A DNA stretch of 36,505 nucleotides. Origin: Gammaproteobacteria bacterium (lineage in GTDB: Bacteria > Pseudomonadota > Gammaproteobacteria > Steroidobacterales > Steroidobacteraceae). Positions 1-9,463 of this stretch are shown piece after piece. The translations under genes were made by a program, and so were the position numbers. The stretch's first letter is position 1. Every line of letters begins with the position of its first letter. The notes beneath the pieces are model-generated. The model was not told the DNA's origin. It ran no database searches and saw only the letters and a list, made by a program, of their open reading frames with translations. The stretch spans positions 1 through 36,505 of the forward strand of contig VGVG01000015.1 in the NCBI GenBank assembly GCA_016874055.1, in the 5' to 3' direction.

Positions 1-1
1 C

Positions 2-127
2 AACCTCGCGTACCTGCTCAATGATACGAACCGGGACGTGGCGGCTGCGGTAACCATCCCCTCGGCCCGCAACCTCTTCGATCGGGATTACAAACGCCTG
101 CACGTGGACTTCAACTGGACTTACTGA
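2..127 (+). CDS. C-terminal fragment of an outer-membrane beta-barrel protein (probable TonB-dependent receptor)
   Basis: Only the last 41 codons and the TGA stop are in the window; the frame is open from base 2. The visible peptide contains NLFDRDY, which resembles the 'NLFDKDY' signature near the end of many TonB-dependent receptors. It ends in VDFNWTY, with alternating hydrophobic/aromatic residues and a terminal Tyr, as in a last transmembrane beta strand recognised by the BAM complex. The NLFD motif is only about 17 residues from the end, shorter than usual. A phosphate-type porin or another barrel is therefore also possible, particularly as the pst genes follow. Outer-membrane barrel: fairly likely; TonB receptor: an inference from a short motif. 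Confidence 0.5.
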   Translation, partial: NLAYLLNDTNRDVAAAVTIPSARNLFDRDYKRLHVDFNWTY

Positions 128-166
128 CTCCACGGACGCATTAAATTTGGATGACGGGTCTACCTC

Positions 167-200
167 GGGAGGTCGGAGTCGGTAAAATCCTCAGCCTCCC
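167..200. other. Inverted repeat between the barrel gene and pstC
   Basis: GGGAGG at 167-172 is repeated in inverse as CCTCCC at 195-200, with 22 bases between. It lies in the 109-base gap between the upstream stop and pstC. There is no T-run after it, so it is a poor intrinsic terminator. It could be an mRNA hairpin or protein-binding site, or chance in GC-rich DNA. A TAAAAT at 183-188 inside the loop resembles a -10 box but has no matching -35. I see no Pho box in this gap. Confidence 0.25.
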
Positions 201-236
201 AGGGTCCTGTACCCCGCCGCAGGTTCTGTCGCCTTC

Positions 237-1625
237 ATGAGCCCGTCGATTCTCTTCGTCTTGATCGTCGCGCTGTCGGTGCTGGCGTTCCAGCTTGGCA
301 AGACGCGCGCTATCGCGATGGTGGGTGGGCAGCGACGTATTCGCGACCTACATTCTTTGCCTGGGCACTACGGTTTGCTCACGGCTATGTGGTGTGGGCT
401 TCCTGCACTCGTGGTCTTTCTCACTTGGGTGCTGCTGCAGGATGCGGTCATCACCCGATTGGTGATCGCTCAGTTACCGGCTGCCTCGCAGGCGCTGCCC
501 GACGCGCAGCTTGGGTTGTTACTCAATGATTTGCGCAACGTCGTCGCCGGCGATGTACCGCCGGAGATGGTGGCGCCGGAGACGAGAGTGGCGGCTGCGC
601 AGTACGCGCAGTCACGCGACATCGCCGAGCTTGCGCTCACAGCCATCGTCATTTCGATCGGTATCGTCGGCATGCTGTGGGTGCGCGCAAAAATCCGCCC
701 CGACCTGCGCGCGCGTAATTCCTACGAGCGAGTGATCGAAATATTGCTCTTCGGGTGCTCAGCCGTAGCGGTGTTCACGACGCTCGGTATCGTGCTCTCC
801 ATCGTCTTCGAGGCATTTCGGTTTTTCAGCATCGTGCCGGTGACCGAGTTTGTGTTCGGCACCAACTGGAGCCCGCAAATGGCGATCCGCGCCGACCAGG
901 TGGGCTCGTCGGGTGCATTCGGCGCCGTGCCCTTGTTTGCCGGAACGCTGCTCATCTCGTTCATCGCGATGATCGTTGCGGTTCCCATCGGGCTTTTCTC
1001 GGCGATTTATCTAGCTGAGTACGCCCCGATCAAGGTGCGCAAGTACGTGAAGCCGCTGCTCGAAGTGCTCGCAGGCGTACCGACCGTGGTGTACGGATTC
1101 TTTGCTGTCACCACCGTGGGACCAGCGCTGCGCGTAGCGGGTGAGGCGATGGGGTTGCCCGTAGCCGGTGAGAGCGCGCTCGCTGCAGGGCTCGTGATGG
1201 GCATCATGATTATTCCGTTTGTGTCGTCGCTCTCGGACGACATGATCACCGCCGTTCCACAGAGTCTGCGCGATGGCGCCTATGCCCTCGGTGCAACGCG
1301 CTCGGAGACGATTCGGCAGGTGGTGCTGCGTGCAGCGCTGCCCGGCGTCGTGGGTGGTGTACTGCTCGCTATTTCACGCGCGATCGGCGAGACCATGATC
1401 GTCGTCATGGCCGCAGGGCTTTCGGCAAACCTCACCGCGAATCCGCTCGAGGCCGTGACCACCGTCACGGTGCAGATCGTCACGCTACTCGTCGGCGATC
1501 AGGAGTTCGACAGTCCGAAGACCTTGGCCGCGTTCGCGCTCGGTCTGATTCTCTTCCTTGTGACCTTGCTGCTCAATGTCATCGCCCTTTACGTCGTCAG
1601 GAAGTACCGTGAACAGTACGAATGA
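237..1625 (+). CDS. pstC: Phosphate ABC transporter permease PstC, long form
   Basis: One of two inner-membrane permease subunits of the high-affinity phosphate importer PstSCAB. The protein is 462 aa against roughly 320 in E. coli. An N-terminal extension carries hydrophobic segments near residues 3-22, 47-68 and 129-150. The conserved permease domain occupies about residues 165-460, with an EAA-type cytoplasmic loop near residue 345-375 (DGAYALGATRSE... then ALPG). Long PstC proteins of this kind are known from alphaproteobacteria and some gammaproteobacteria. The ATG at 237 has no strong Shine-Dalgarno sequence, so the start is less certain than the identity. It overlaps pstA by 17 bases and begins the pstC-pstA-pstB operon. 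No pstS lies directly upstream. Confidence 0.93.
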   Translation: MSPSILFVLIVALSVLAFQLGKTRAIAMVGGQRRIRDLHSLPGHYGLLTAMWCGLPALVVFLTWVLLQDAVITRLVIAQLPAASQALPDAQLGLLLNDLRNVVAGDVPPEMVAPETRVAAAQYAQSRDIAELALTAIVISIGIVGMLWVRAKIRPDLRARNSYERVIEILLFGCSAVAVFTTLGIVLSIVFEAFRFFSIVPVTEFVFGTNWSPQMAIRADQVGSSGAFGAVPLFAGTLLISFIAMIVAVPIGLFSAIYLAEYAPIKVRKYVKPLLEVLAGVPTVVYGFFAVTTVGPALRVAGEAMGLPVAGESALAAGLVMGIMIIPFVSSLSDDMITAVPQSLRDGAYALGATRSETIRQVVLRAALPGVVGGVLLAISRAIGETMIVVMAAGLSANLTANPLEAVTTVTVQIVTLLVGDQEFDSPKTLAAFALGLILFLVTLLLNVIALYVVRKYREQYE

Positions 1626-2919
1626 TCTGCCGGTAAAGTCAGCTGAGGAGACGCAAGCGCTCGTGCGCAAGAGTCTCGCGCGCCGCTATCGTGCCGAGAA
1701 AAGATTCCGGGCGTATGGCGCGGCGGCTGTGCTCTCAGGCATCGGGTTCGTGATTTTTTTGTTCGGCACGATCCTCTCGCAAGGTGCCTCGGTGTTTCGG
1801 CAGTCGTACGTGCAATTGACGGTGACTTACGACGCTGAAGTGATCGACCCCTCAGGGGCGCGTAACCTCGACGAACTCGTCACCGCCGATTACCAAGCGC
1901 TCATTCGCGCGGCCATGCGTGAGCGTTTTCCAGAGGTGGAAGGGCGCCCGAACCTGCGTGAGCTTTATGGCGTGGTGTCGAGTGCCGCCTCGCTCGAGTT
2001 GCAGCAGCGCGTGGTGGCTGATCCTTCGATCATCGGATCGCGAGAGACGCTCTGGGTGCTCGCGGACGACACCGTCGACATGCTGCTCAAGGATAAAGTC
2101 AGGCGGTCGGCGCCGGAGGATGAGCGACGACTCTCGGATCAGCAGATCGGTTGGATCGACGCGCTCGTCGCCGACGGCTCGCTTAAATTGCGGTTCAACG
2201 CGGCGTTCTTGTCGAACGGTGACTCGCGTGACCCTGAGCAGGCGGGTGTACGCGGGGCGCTCATCGGCTCAGCGCTGACCCTGCTCATTACGCTCTCCCT
2301 GTCGTTCCCCATCGGGGTGGGCGCTGCGATCTATCTCGAGGAATTTGCGCCGCGCAACCGCATAACCGACATCATCGAAGTCAATATCAACAACCTCGCG
2401 GCCGTGCCCTCGATCGTGTTCGGTTTGCTCGGCCTTGCGATGTTCATCGCATTGTTCGGGCTGCCAAGATCCGCGCCGCTCGCCGGCGGTCTCGTGCTCA
2501 CGCTGCTGACGCTGCCGACGATCATCATCGCCTCGCGTGCGGCGCTTAAGGCGGTTCCGCCCTCAATTCGCGAGGCAGCCCTTGGCATGGGCGCCTCACG
2601 GTTACAGATGGTGATGCATCACGTGATACCGCTTGCGACGCCGGGCATGCTGACCGGCGCCATTATCGGTATGGCCCGTGCGCTTGGCGAGTCGGCACCG
2701 CTCCTGATGATCGGCATGGTGGCCTTCGTCGTGGATATTCCGAGGAGTTTTGTCGATCCGGCGACGGCGTTACCCGTACAGGTCTTCTTGTGGTCGGATC
2801 TGCCGGAACGTGGCTTCGTCGAACGCACCTCCGGTGCAATCATCGTGCTGTTGCTATTTTTGATGGTGATGAACGCGACGGCGGTCATCCTCCGAAATAA
2901 ATTCGAGAAACGTTGGTAA
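1609..2919 (+). CDS. pstA: Phosphate ABC transporter permease PstA with N-terminal extension
   Basis: Second permease subunit of the phosphate importer, partner of PstC and PstB. I place the start at GTG 1609 because AGGAAG lies four bases upstream. An ATG at 1576 in the same frame has no ribosome site and would add 11 residues. From 1609 the protein is 436 aa. After a cytoplasmic tail and a transmembrane segment (about residues 35-60) comes a long, probably periplasmic insert of about 150 residues, like the DUF3333 region found in long PstA proteins. The permease domain follows, with an EAA loop reading [15 protein letters not shown]. It overlaps pstC and ends just before pstB, so the three are almost certainly co-transcribed and translationally coupled. 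Confidence 0.92.
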   Translation: MNSTNDLPVKSAEETQALVRKSLARRYRAEKRFRAYGAAAVLSGIGFVIFLFGTILSQGASVFRQSYVQLTVTYDAEVIDPSGARNLDELVTADYQALIRAAMRERFPEVEGRPNLRELYGVVSSAASLELQQRVVADPSIIGSRETLWVLADDTVDMLLKDKVRRSAPEDERRLSDQQIGWIDALVADGSLKLRFNAAFLSNGDSRDPEQAGVRGALIGSALTLLITLSLSFPIGVGAAIYLEEFAPRNRITDIIEVNINNLAAVPSIVFGLLGLAMFIALFGLPRSAPLAGGLVLTLLTLPTIIIASRAALKAVPPSIREAALGMGASRLQMVMHHVIPLATPGMLTGAIIGMARALGESAPLLMIGMVAFVVDIPRSFVDPATALPVQVFLWSDLPERGFVERTSGAIIVLLLFLMVMNATAVILRNKFEKRW

Positions 2920-2924
2920 CGGAC

Positions 2925-3749
2925 ATGAATCAGACGGCGATAATTAAACCGGTGCCGGAAGGCACGAGGACCATCGGCGATGTGACCGTGCCGGAGCCTG
3001 TGTTCTCCTGTCGCGATGTCGACGTGTTCTACGGCGATAAACACGCCATTAAGAAGGTCAACATCGACATCGGTCGCAAGCAGGTACTCGCGATGATCGG
3101 GCCGTCGGGGTGTGGTAAGTCGACATTCCTGCGCTGCCTCAACCGCATGAACGACACCATTGTCGGTGCTCGTGTGGAGGGGTTGATCGAACTCGACGGT
3201 CAGGACATCCATGAGAAGCGTCAGGACGTGGTCCAGCTGCGCGCTCGAGTCGGCATGGTGTTCCAGAAACCAAATCCATTTCCGAAGTCAATTTATGAAA
3301 ATGTTGCGTATGGGCCGCGCATACACGGTTTGGCGGGCGACCGAGCGGAACTCGATGAAATCGTGAATTTGAGTCTGCGTCGTGCCGGCTTGTGGGAGGA
3401 GGTCAAGGACCGCTTGAATCAACCGGGTACCAGCCTCTCGGGTGGTCAGCAGCAGCGTCTTTGCATCGCGCGCGCGATTGCGGTGAACCCGGAAGTGATC
3501 TTAATGGACGAGCCGTGTTCGGCGCTTGATCCCATCGCAACGGCTCGCATCGAAGATTTGATCGACGAGCTGCGCGAGAGTTATGCGATCTGCATCGTCA
3601 CGCACTCGATGCAGCAGGCGGCGCGCGTGTCGCAGCGCACAGCGTACTTCCATCTGGGTGATCTCATCGAAGTAGGTGAGACCAACAAAATCTTCACCAA
3701 CCCTCAGGCGAAACTAACCGAGGACTACATCACCGGTCGATTCGGCTGA
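2925..3749 (+). CDS. pstB: Phosphate ABC transporter ATP-binding protein PstB
   Basis: ATPase that powers phosphate uptake through PstC/PstA. From ATG 2925 the protein is 274 aa. Walker A is GPSGCGKS at residues 59-66, the ABC signature is LSGGQQQR from residue 171, and Walker B is VILMDEP shortly after, followed by SALDP and the switch histidine region IVTHSMQQA. An in-frame TTG at 2913 overlaps the end of pstA and would add four residues; ATG is preferred. The last gene of the cluster, it runs convergently into dapD with a 12-base gap. The usual phoU gene does not follow. Confidence 0.96.
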   Translation: MNQTAIIKPVPEGTRTIGDVTVPEPVFSCRDVDVFYGDKHAIKKVNIDIGRKQVLAMIGPSGCGKSTFLRCLNRMNDTIVGARVEGLIELDGQDIHEKRQDVVQLRARVGMVFQKPNPFPKSIYENVAYGPRIHGLAGDRAELDEIVNLSLRRAGLWEEVKDRLNQPGTSLSGGQQQRLCIARAIAVNPEVILMDEPCSALDPIATARIEDLIDELRESYAICIVTHSMQQAARVSQRTAYFHLGDLIEVGETNKIFTNPQAKLTEDYITGRFG

Positions 3750-3757
3750 TGTCGCAA

Positions 3758-3777
3758 GCGCTCAGTCCGTCGAGCGC
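3758..3777. terminator. Weak hairpin at the pstB/dapD convergence
   Basis: GCGCTC (3758-3763) and GAGCGC (3772-3777) can form a six-pair GC stem with an eight-base loop. It sits at the point where pstB and dapD end facing each other and overlaps the dapD stop codon. No T-run follows on either strand, so if it ends transcription it is not a classic intrinsic terminator. Confidence 0.25.
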
Positions 3778-4598
3778 AGCAAATCGTTGATGGAGGTCTT
3801 CGCGCGCGTTTGTGCATCGACCTTCTTCACGATGACTGCAGCGTAGAGCGAGTGAGAGCCGTCTTTGGACGGCAGACTTCCTGGTACGACGACCGCACCG
3901 GCGGGTACTCGTCCTTGAGTGATCTTTCCCGTCTCACGATCGTAGATGCGCGTGCTCTGACCGATATAGACGCCCATCGAGAGGACGGCGCCTTCTTCGA
4001 CGATGACGCCCTCGACGACCTCTGACCTCGCACCGATGAAGCAATCGTCTTCGATGATGGTCGGCGCGGCCTGCAGCGGCTCGAGCACACCGCCAATGCC
4101 AACACCACCCGAGAGATGTACGTTCTTACCGATTTGCGCGCAGGAACCGACTGAGACCCAAGTGTCGACCATAGTGCCCGAGTCGACATAGGCACCAATG
4201 TTGACGAACGACGGCATGAGCACGACGTTGGGACCGATATAGGCGCCTTTTCGGATTACGGCATTCGGTACCACTCGCGAGCCGCTAGCTCGGATCGAGA
4301 CTTCGTCCATCGCTGCGTATTTGAGCGGCACCTTATCGAAAAATCGGGTGTAGCCGCCTTCGATGAGACGGTTGTCATAGGCTCGGAAGTAGAGCAGTAC
4401 CGCCTTCTTCAGCCAGTCGTTCACCTTCCAGCGACCGTCGCGCTTCTCGGCGACGCGAGCCTTACCCGAATCGACGAGATCGAGCGCTTCGTCGAGCGCC
4501 ACTTTGAGTTCGCGCGAGATGCTCTTCGGGTTTATCTCGGCGCGCTGTTCGAACGCAGTTTCGATGAGGGTACGCAGGGCGGTGTGGTCAGAGCTCAT
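3762..4598 (-). CDS. dapD: 2,3,4,5-tetrahydropyridine-2,6-dicarboxylate N-succinyltransferase
   Basis: Transfers succinyl from succinyl-CoA to tetrahydrodipicolinate in the succinylase route to diaminopimelate and lysine; cytoplasmic trimer. The protein aligns well with E. coli DapD over its whole length. The N-terminal helical part contains [11 protein letters not shown] and [12 protein letters not shown] left-handed beta-helix of hexapeptide repeats follows, with [31 protein letters not shown] and [18 protein letters not shown] take the start as the ATG at 4596-4598, giving 278 aa (274 in E. coli). The frame stays open 21 codons further upstream, but that stretch overlaps dapC and has no family counterpart. 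The gene lies 16 bases behind dapC and is last in the map-glnD-dapC-dapD unit. Confidence 0.97.
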   Translation of the reverse strand: MSSDHTALRTLIETAFEQRAEINPKSISRELKVALDEALDLVDSGKARVAEKRDGRWKVNDWLKKAVLLYFRAYDNRLIEGGYTRFFDKVPLKYAAMDEVSIRASGSRVVPNAVIRKGAYIGPNVVLMPSFVNIGAYVDSGTMVDTWVSVGSCAQIGKNVHLSGGVGIGGVLEPLQAAPTIIEDDCFIGARSEVVEGVIVEEGAVLSMGVYIGQSTRIYDRETGKITQGRVPAGAVVVPGSLPSKDGSHSLYAAVIVKKVDAQTRAKTSINDLLRSTD

Positions 4599-4614
4599 AG
4601 GAGTCTCTCGAGAT

Positions 4615-5829
4615 TCAACGGGAGTGAGTTGTAGCAAATCGCGCGATACGCTCGGCGGCAACGACGCATTCGTCGAGGCTCGCTACCAAAGAAATACGCA
4701 CGCGACTGACGCCGGGGTTGCGACCCTCGACGGTGCGTGCTAGGTAGCTACCCGGGACGACCGTGACGTTCTCTCGGGCGAAGAGTTCGCGTACGAATAT
4801 CTCATCGTCACCTCGCGTGTCGGCCCAAAGATAAAATCCGCCCTCGGGCGCAGTGAAGTCGAGATGAGGGGCGAGGATGGGCATGACCTTCGCAAACTTC
4901 TCGCGATAGAGTCTACGGTTTTCGATGACGTGGGCCTCATCGCTCCAGGCGGCGATGCTCGCGGCCTGCGTCGGCAGCGGTAGCGAGCAACCATGGTAGG
5001 TGCGATAGCGCAGGAAGCTCTCGAGAAGCAAAGCATCCCCCGCGACGAAGCCCGAGCGCAGACCGGGCAGACTCGATCGCTTCGAGAGGCTATGAAAGGC
5101 CACGCAACGTTCAAAGCCACGACGACCATCGGCGATCGCTGCAGAAAGCAGCGACGGTGGAGGGTTCGACTCGTCGGGGTAGAGCTCAGTGTAGCACTCG
5201 TCCGAAGCGACGATGAAATCGTGACGCTCTGCCAGCGCAAGTACGCGTCGCCACGCCTCGATGGTCATGACCGCACCACCGGGGTTACCTGGGCTGCAAA
5301 GATAAAGCAGTTGTATGCGATCCCAGGCCGAGGCGGGCACGGCCTCGAGGTTGGGCAGGAATCCGTTCGAGGCGGGCGTCTCAATGAAATAGGGTTCAGC
5401 GCCTGCGAGCAGCGCGGCGCCTTCGTAGATTTGATAGAAGGGATTCGGCATTGCGACGAGCGGTGCGCCGCGCGTACCCGTGGTGCTGCGGTCGATGGCG
5501 GCCTGGGCGAGCGCAAAGAGCGCTTCGCGTGTACCGGCCACCGGCAACACATTGGCGAGGCGTACTGCGCTCGCACCGAGACCGAACCTGCGCTCAAGCC
5601 AGTGCGCACAGGTGTCGCGCAGTTCGTCGCTTCCGGCGGTGGTGGGATAGGCGCGGTAGCCCGCGAGCGAGTTCTTGATCACCTCGAGTACGAACGGCGG
5701 CGGCGCATGCTTGGGCTCGCCGATCGAGAGCGCGATGTGCGAGAGGTGCTTTGGCGGCGTGACGCCCGCCTTAAGTGTCGCGAGACGTTCGAAAGGATAG
5801 GGCTGGATTTTTTCGAGGTCGGAGTTCAT
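4615..5829 (-). CDS. dapC: Succinyldiaminopimelate transaminase DapC
   Basis: PLP-dependent fold-type I aminotransferase of 404 aa that converts N-succinyl-2-amino-6-ketopimelate to N-succinyl-diaminopimelate, the step after DapD. Visible landmarks are SPGNPGG (Asn182), SDECYTELY (Asp210, Tyr213), the PLP lysine in [14 protein letters not shown] (Lys250) and the substrate-carboxylate Arg258. The N-terminus (IQPYPFERL, then [10 protein letters not shown]) is typical of DapC rather than of AspC or HisC. Its ATG overlaps the glnD stop by four bases, so it is probably translated by coupling. Its position between glnD and dapD supports the DapC role over a general alanine/aspartate transaminase. 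Confidence 0.93.
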   Translation of the reverse strand: MNSDLEKIQPYPFERLATLKAGVTPPKHLSHIALSIGEPKHAPPPFVLEVIKNSLAGYRAYPTTAGSDELRDTCAHWLERRFGLGASAVRLANVLPVAGTREALFALAQAAIDRSTTGTRGAPLVAMPNPFYQIYEGAALLAGAEPYFIETPASNGFLPNLEAVPASAWDRIQLLYLCSPGNPGGAVMTIEAWRRVLALAERHDFIVASDECYTELYPDESNPPPSLLSAAIADGRRGFERCVAFHSLSKRSSLPGLRSGFVAGDALLLESFLRYRTYHGCSLPLPTQAASIAAWSDEAHVIENRRLYREKFAKVMPILAPHLDFTAPEGGFYLWADTRGDDEIFVRELFARENVTVVPGSYLARTVEGRNPGVSRVRISLVASLDECVVAAERIARFATTHSR

Positions 5830-8471
5830 GCCGCGTGACGTCGATCGAGTGCCTCGGTGAGCCGCGTGACCAGTTGCTGCGCGCGCTCATCGGCGAGTGG
5901 GCCACGCCCGGCGTCGCTGACGTAGAACACGTCTTCGGCGCGTTCGCCTACGGTCATGACCTTGGCGCCGAGTAGGTCGATGCGCTCTTCCATCATGACC
6001 TTGCCGATATCGCAGAGCAGACCGGGACGGTCTGCCGCGACGATCTCGAGCACCGAGCGCTGGTTACGCTCGTCCGTACTCACGAGGATCTGCGTTCGCG
6101 TTTTGAAGAGCCGCGCTTGGCGTGGTGCACGACGCGAGACAGCAAGCACCGTATCGCGCGGCGCAGCCAGCGAACGCTTAAGGGCGTATTCGATTTCGGT
6201 ATGGCGTTCGGCATCGGCGATGGGCGTACCGTCCTCTTCGAGCACGTGGTAAAGATCGATGCTGTTACCATCACCAATCGGCGTGATGCGGGCATCGACG
6301 ATGTTGAGCCCGAGTTGATCGAGTACAGCCGTCGTGCGCGCGAAGCTCTGTTGACGATGCGGTGCGCAGGTCATGATGGACGTCGTTCCGCGCTCGCTCT
6401 CGGGTTGTACCGACACCACCGGGTTGTCGCTCCCCGGCTCCCGCGCGGCGAGTACGCGTGTATGCCAAGTGATCTCTTGCGGCGTATGGCGCAAGAAATA
6501 GGCCTCGGAGAGCATGGCCCATACGCCATCAACGGCCGCACTCGCGACACCCGTTGCTGCGAGCAGTTCGCGGGCCTGTGACTGGTTCTCTTGTTTTAGT
6601 TCGTCCTGATCGATTGGCGTTTCGAGACCGCGACGCAGGGCGCGCTTCACGCGGTCATGGAATTCGCTAAAGAGCGAGGCCTTCCACGAGTTCCACAGGC
6701 GCGGATTGGTGGCGCGTACATCGGCGACCGTGAGCACGTAGAGGTGATCGAGGTGGGTCTCGTCGCCTACGAAGTGCGCGAATTCATTAATGACTTTAGA
6801 ATCGGCGATGTCCTGCTTCTGCGCGGTGAGCGACAGCTGCAGGTGATTGCGCACGAGCCAGGCGACCAGACGAGCGTCGTAGCGCGAGAGACCCTGTTCG
6901 AGGCAGAACGCTTCGGCATCGACTGCGCCAAGTTCGGAGTGATCGCCGCCACGACCCTTGGCGATGTCGTGGAAAAGCGCGGCGAGATAGACGACCTCCG
7001 AACGCGGCAACGACTGCATGATCTGCGAGAGATTGGGCAGTTCGTGATTGAACCGCGGCAGCGCGAGGCGGCGTAGATTACTCACGACGAACAGCGTGTG
7101 CGCATCGACCGTATAGGCATGGAAGAGGTCGTACTGCATGCGACCAACGATGCGGCCGAAGGATGGGATGTAGCGCCCGAGCACGCCGTACGTGTTCATC
7201 CGGCGCAGCTCGTTAGTGACGCCCGCAGGGGCCCGCAAGATTTCGAGGAAGAGACGATGGTTGCGCGGATTTTGGCGGAACTCTTCGTCGATCAGCCAAA
7301 GACTTTGTTCGATGGCGCGGATGGTGTGCGCTCGAACACCGCGGATGTCGGGGTTCTGCTGCAGCAGCGCGAAGACTTCGAGAAGCGTTGAAGGTTGGCG
7401 CACAAAGACATCATCGTGCATCGCCTCGAGATAGCCGTTCGTGACTTGAAAGCGCGGATTGAGTGGTACGAGGTCTGCGTTCTCATGGAGTATGGCCTCG
7501 CGAAAGAGCTGCAACAAAAGTTCGTTCAGCAGGCTTACGTCGAGTACGGTACGGTAGTAGCGTTGCATCAACTGCTCAACGGCGAGTGTGAACGTGGCGT
7601 CTTCGTAGCCGAAGAGGCCAGCGAGTTTTATTTGATGGTCGAAGAGCAGGCGATCTTCGCGTCGTTCGGTGAGCGTGTGCAGCGCGAATCTCACGCGCCA
7701 CAGGAAGGACTGCGCAGCCTGCAGACGCCTCGCCTCACCTTGCGTCAAGAAGCCTTTCTTCGAGAGTTCTTCGAGCGAGTTCACGCCGAAGTGGCGCTTG
7801 GCGACCCAAGTGATGGTCTGGATGTCGCGCAAGCCGCCGGGGCCCGTTTTGACATTGGGTTCTAGGTTGTACGCGGTGTCGTTGGCCTTGAGGTGCCGCT
7901 CGGCCTGCTCACGCGCCTTGGCTTCGAAGAAATCTTTGACGGGCCAGAGGTGATCGGGCGAGAGCGCTTTTAGCATGGCTGCGACGAGCGTGTCGGAGCC
8001 AGCGAGCTGCCGAGCTTCGATGAGCGTCGTTATGACGCTCAAATCGGCAGCGGCTTCGCTGCGGCATTCGTCGACCGTGCGGACGCTGTGACCGATTTCG
8101 ATACCGATATCCCAAAGAAAAGTCACGAAACGTTCGACGGCGCTACGATCTTCGTCATCGAGCGCCCGCGGTACGAGGATGAGGATATCGACGTCGGAGC
8201 AGGGGTGCAGTTCGCCACGCCCATAGCCACCGACCCCGACGAGCGACCAGTCGGCGTCGTGGTGCGGCAGTCGCGTCCGCCACGCCTCACCGAGCACGCC
8301 ATCGAGCAGCGTCGCGCGGGCGCGCACGAGGGTTTCCACGGGCTCTTCGGCCTCGAATCGACGACGCAGTTCGGTTTGTCCTTCGCGCAAAATCTGCGCG
8401 TAGGCCTCGGCAGTGTGCCCGAAGGCAGCAACTCGAGACGGGAGCGCCTCGAGCAGGGCACGCGTTGGCAT
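5826..8471 (-). CDS. glnD: Bifunctional PII uridylyltransferase / uridylyl-removing enzyme GlnD
   Basis: Senses glutamine and adds or removes UMP on PII proteins (GlnB/GlnK), controlling glutamine synthetase and nitrogen gene expression. The 881-aa protein (E. coli 890) has the full domain order. The nucleotidyltransferase motif is GGYGRGELHP at 81-90 with Asp93 and Asp95. The GlnD linker region contains NVKTGPGGLRDIQT near 206-219. An HD hydrolase motif is FHDIAKGRGGDHSELG, with His501 and Asp502. Two C-terminal ACT domains lie at about 695-770 and 805-881 (the second beginning LEIVAADRPGLLCDIG). All catalytic residues I can check are present. It overlaps map upstream and dapC downstream by ATGA junctions. 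Confidence 0.97.
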   Translation of the reverse strand: MPTRALLEALPSRVAAFGHTAEAYAQILREGQTELRRRFEAEEPVETLVRARATLLDGVLGEAWRTRLPHHDADWSLVGVGGYGRGELHPCSDVDILILVPRALDDEDRSAVERFVTFLWDIGIEIGHSVRTVDECRSEAAADLSVITTLIEARQLAGSDTLVAAMLKALSPDHLWPVKDFFEAKAREQAERHLKANDTAYNLEPNVKTGPGGLRDIQTITWVAKRHFGVNSLEELSKKGFLTQGEARRLQAAQSFLWRVRFALHTLTERREDRLLFDHQIKLAGLFGYEDATFTLAVEQLMQRYYRTVLDVSLLNELLLQLFREAILHENADLVPLNPRFQVTNGYLEAMHDDVFVRQPSTLLEVFALLQQNPDIRGVRAHTIRAIEQSLWLIDEEFRQNPRNHRLFLEILRAPAGVTNELRRMNTYGVLGRYIPSFGRIVGRMQYDLFHAYTVDAHTLFVVSNLRRLALPRFNHELPNLSQIMQSLPRSEVVYLAALFHDIAKGRGGDHSELGAVDAEAFCLEQGLSRYDARLVAWLVRNHLQLSLTAQKQDIADSKVINEFAHFVGDETHLDHLYVLTVADVRATNPRLWNSWKASLFSEFHDRVKRALRRGLETPIDQDELKQENQSQARELLAATGVASAAVDGVWAMLSEAYFLRHTPQEITWHTRVLAAREPGSDNPVVSVQPESERGTTSIMTCAPHRQQSFARTTAVLDQLGLNIVDARITPIGDGNSIDLYHVLEEDGTPIADAERHTEIEYALKRSLAAPRDTVLAVSRRAPRQARLFKTRTQILVSTDERNQRSVLEIVAADRPGLLCDIGKVMMEERIDLLGAKVMTVGERAEDVFYVSDAGRGPLADERAQQLVTRLTEALDRRHAA

Positions 8472-9262
8472 CAGGCGGCGCCTTCGAGTGTGCCCGGCTC
8501 ACGCGAGAGTTGACCCATCGTGAGCACCTCATAGCCGCCGTCGGTGACGAGCACGGTGTGCTCCCACTGCGCTGAGAGAGAGTGATCTTTGGTAACAACC
8601 GTCCAGCCGTCGGGCAAAAGTTTGACGTGTCGTTTACCGGCATTGACCATCGGCTCGATAGTGAAGGTCATGCCGGGTTGAAGTTTGAGACCTGTGTTGG
8701 GCTGGCCGTAATGCAGGACCTGCGGATCTTCGTGGTAGATGTGACCGATGCCGTGACCACAGTACTCGCGCACCACTGAAAAACCCTGTGCTTCGACATG
8801 CGTTTGAATAGCGTGCCCGACGTCGCCGAGCGTTGCGCCGGGACGCACCTGACGAATACCTTGCCACATCGCTTCGAAAGTGACCTCGACTAGACGCTGC
8901 GCGTGGGGGGCGGGCTTACCGACGTAGTACATACGGCTGGTGTCGCCGTGGAAGCCGTCGCGGATGACTGTGACATCGATGTTGAGGATGTCGCCGTCCT
9001 TGACCTTTTTATCATCCGGAATTCCGTGACAGACCACGTGGTTCACCGAAGCACAAATAGTTTTTGGAAACCCGCGGTAGTTAAGGTTAGCCGGGGTTGC
9101 CCGCTGCACGCGGGTAATGTGCGCATGGCAGACGCGGTCGAGTTCGTCGGTGGTCACGCCGGGTTTGACGTGCTGGCCGATGAGGTCGAGTACCTCGGCG
9201 GCGAGGCGGCCGGCCTCTCGCATTTTTTGCTGTTCCTGCGGGGACTTAAGGGTGGCGGACAT
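8471..9262 (-). CDS. map: Type I methionine aminopeptidase
   Basis: Removes the initiator methionine from nascent proteins; essential cytosolic metalloenzyme. I choose the ATG at 9260-9262 (MSATLKSPQEQ), giving 263 aa against 264 in E. coli. The frame is open for another 161 codons upstream, but that stretch covers the rpsB promoter and the opposite-strand rpsB start and has no family match. The five metal ligands are at the E. coli positions minus one: Asp96, Asp107, His170 (CGHGIGH), Glu203 (TIEPM) and Glu234 (QWEHT). There is no clear Shine-Dalgarno sequence before the ATG. It is the first gene of the leftward unit and is divergent from rpsB, as in E. coli. Confidence 0.96.
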   Translation of the reverse strand: MSATLKSPQEQQKMREAGRLAAEVLDLIGQHVKPGVTTDELDRVCHAHITRVQRATPANLNYRGFPKTICASVNHVVCHGIPDDKKVKDGDILNIDVTVIRDGFHGDTSRMYYVGKPAPHAQRLVEVTFEAMWQGIRQVRPGATLGDVGHAIQTHVEAQGFSVVREYCGHGIGHIYHEDPQVLHYGQPNTGLKLQPGMTFTIEPMVNAGKRHVKLLPDGWTVVTKDHSLSAQWEHTVLVTDGGYEVLTMGQLSREPGTLEGAA

Positions 9263-9300
9263 GGGGTCGGAAGAGGGAGTAAAACGGGACCCGTAAGACG

Positions 9301-9329
9301 TTGTTTTTACGGAAGGTGCATGGTATAAA
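9301..9329 (+). promoter_or_regulatory. Candidate rpsB promoter (extended -10)
   Basis: TTGTTT (9301-9306) and TATAAA (9324-9329) are separated by 17 bases. The -10 is preceded by TGG, making an extended TGnTATAAA element. It is followed at once by a GC-only discriminator (GCGCGGCG), the type associated with stringent (ppGpp) control of ribosomal-protein promoters in gammaproteobacteria. Transcription would start near 9336 and leave a leader of about 128 bases. The -35 matches the consensus poorly (three of six). The leftward map promoter must lie in the same 200-base divergent region, but I found no convincing hexamer pair for it. Confidence 0.6.
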
Positions 9330-9335
9330 GCGCGG

Positions 9336-9463
9336 CGTTTTTTAGCAACGTAATCAATTCCACACGTATATCGATTCATCGGTCGCTGGGTGTCTCGAAG
9401 TCCTTCGGGGTCAAGGGATGGCAACCGAGATATGCGGAGGCTTAACCCGGTAAGGAGTGCTTT
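9336..9463 (+). promoter_or_regulatory. rpsB 5' leader with hairpin and ribosome-binding site
   Basis: The leader of about 128 bases has a hairpin at 9394-9409: CTCGAA, a GTCC loop, then TTCGGG, including one T-G pair. It ends with an AAGGAG ribosome site at 9452-9457, six bases before the ATG. A purine-rich GCGGAGG at about 9434-9440 gives a second possible Shine-Dalgarno sequence. In gammaproteobacteria the rpsB leader is known to mediate feedback by S2 on rpsB-tsf. Whether this leader has the same fold is not shown by the sequence alone. Confidence 0.4.

Noticed and set aside
128-236. Pho box upstream of pstC
   Set aside because: I looked for paired CTGTCAT-like half sites 11 bases apart. 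CTGTAC and CTGTCG occur near 209-230 but the spacing is wrong.
1576-1608. ATG 1576 as the pstA start
   Set aside because: It has no ribosome site and a 50-base overlap with pstC, while GTG 1609 has AGGAAG at ideal spacing.
4599-4661. 21-codon extension of dapD
   Set aside because: It overlaps the dapC end, has no family match, and the Met at 4598 aligns with known DapD starts.
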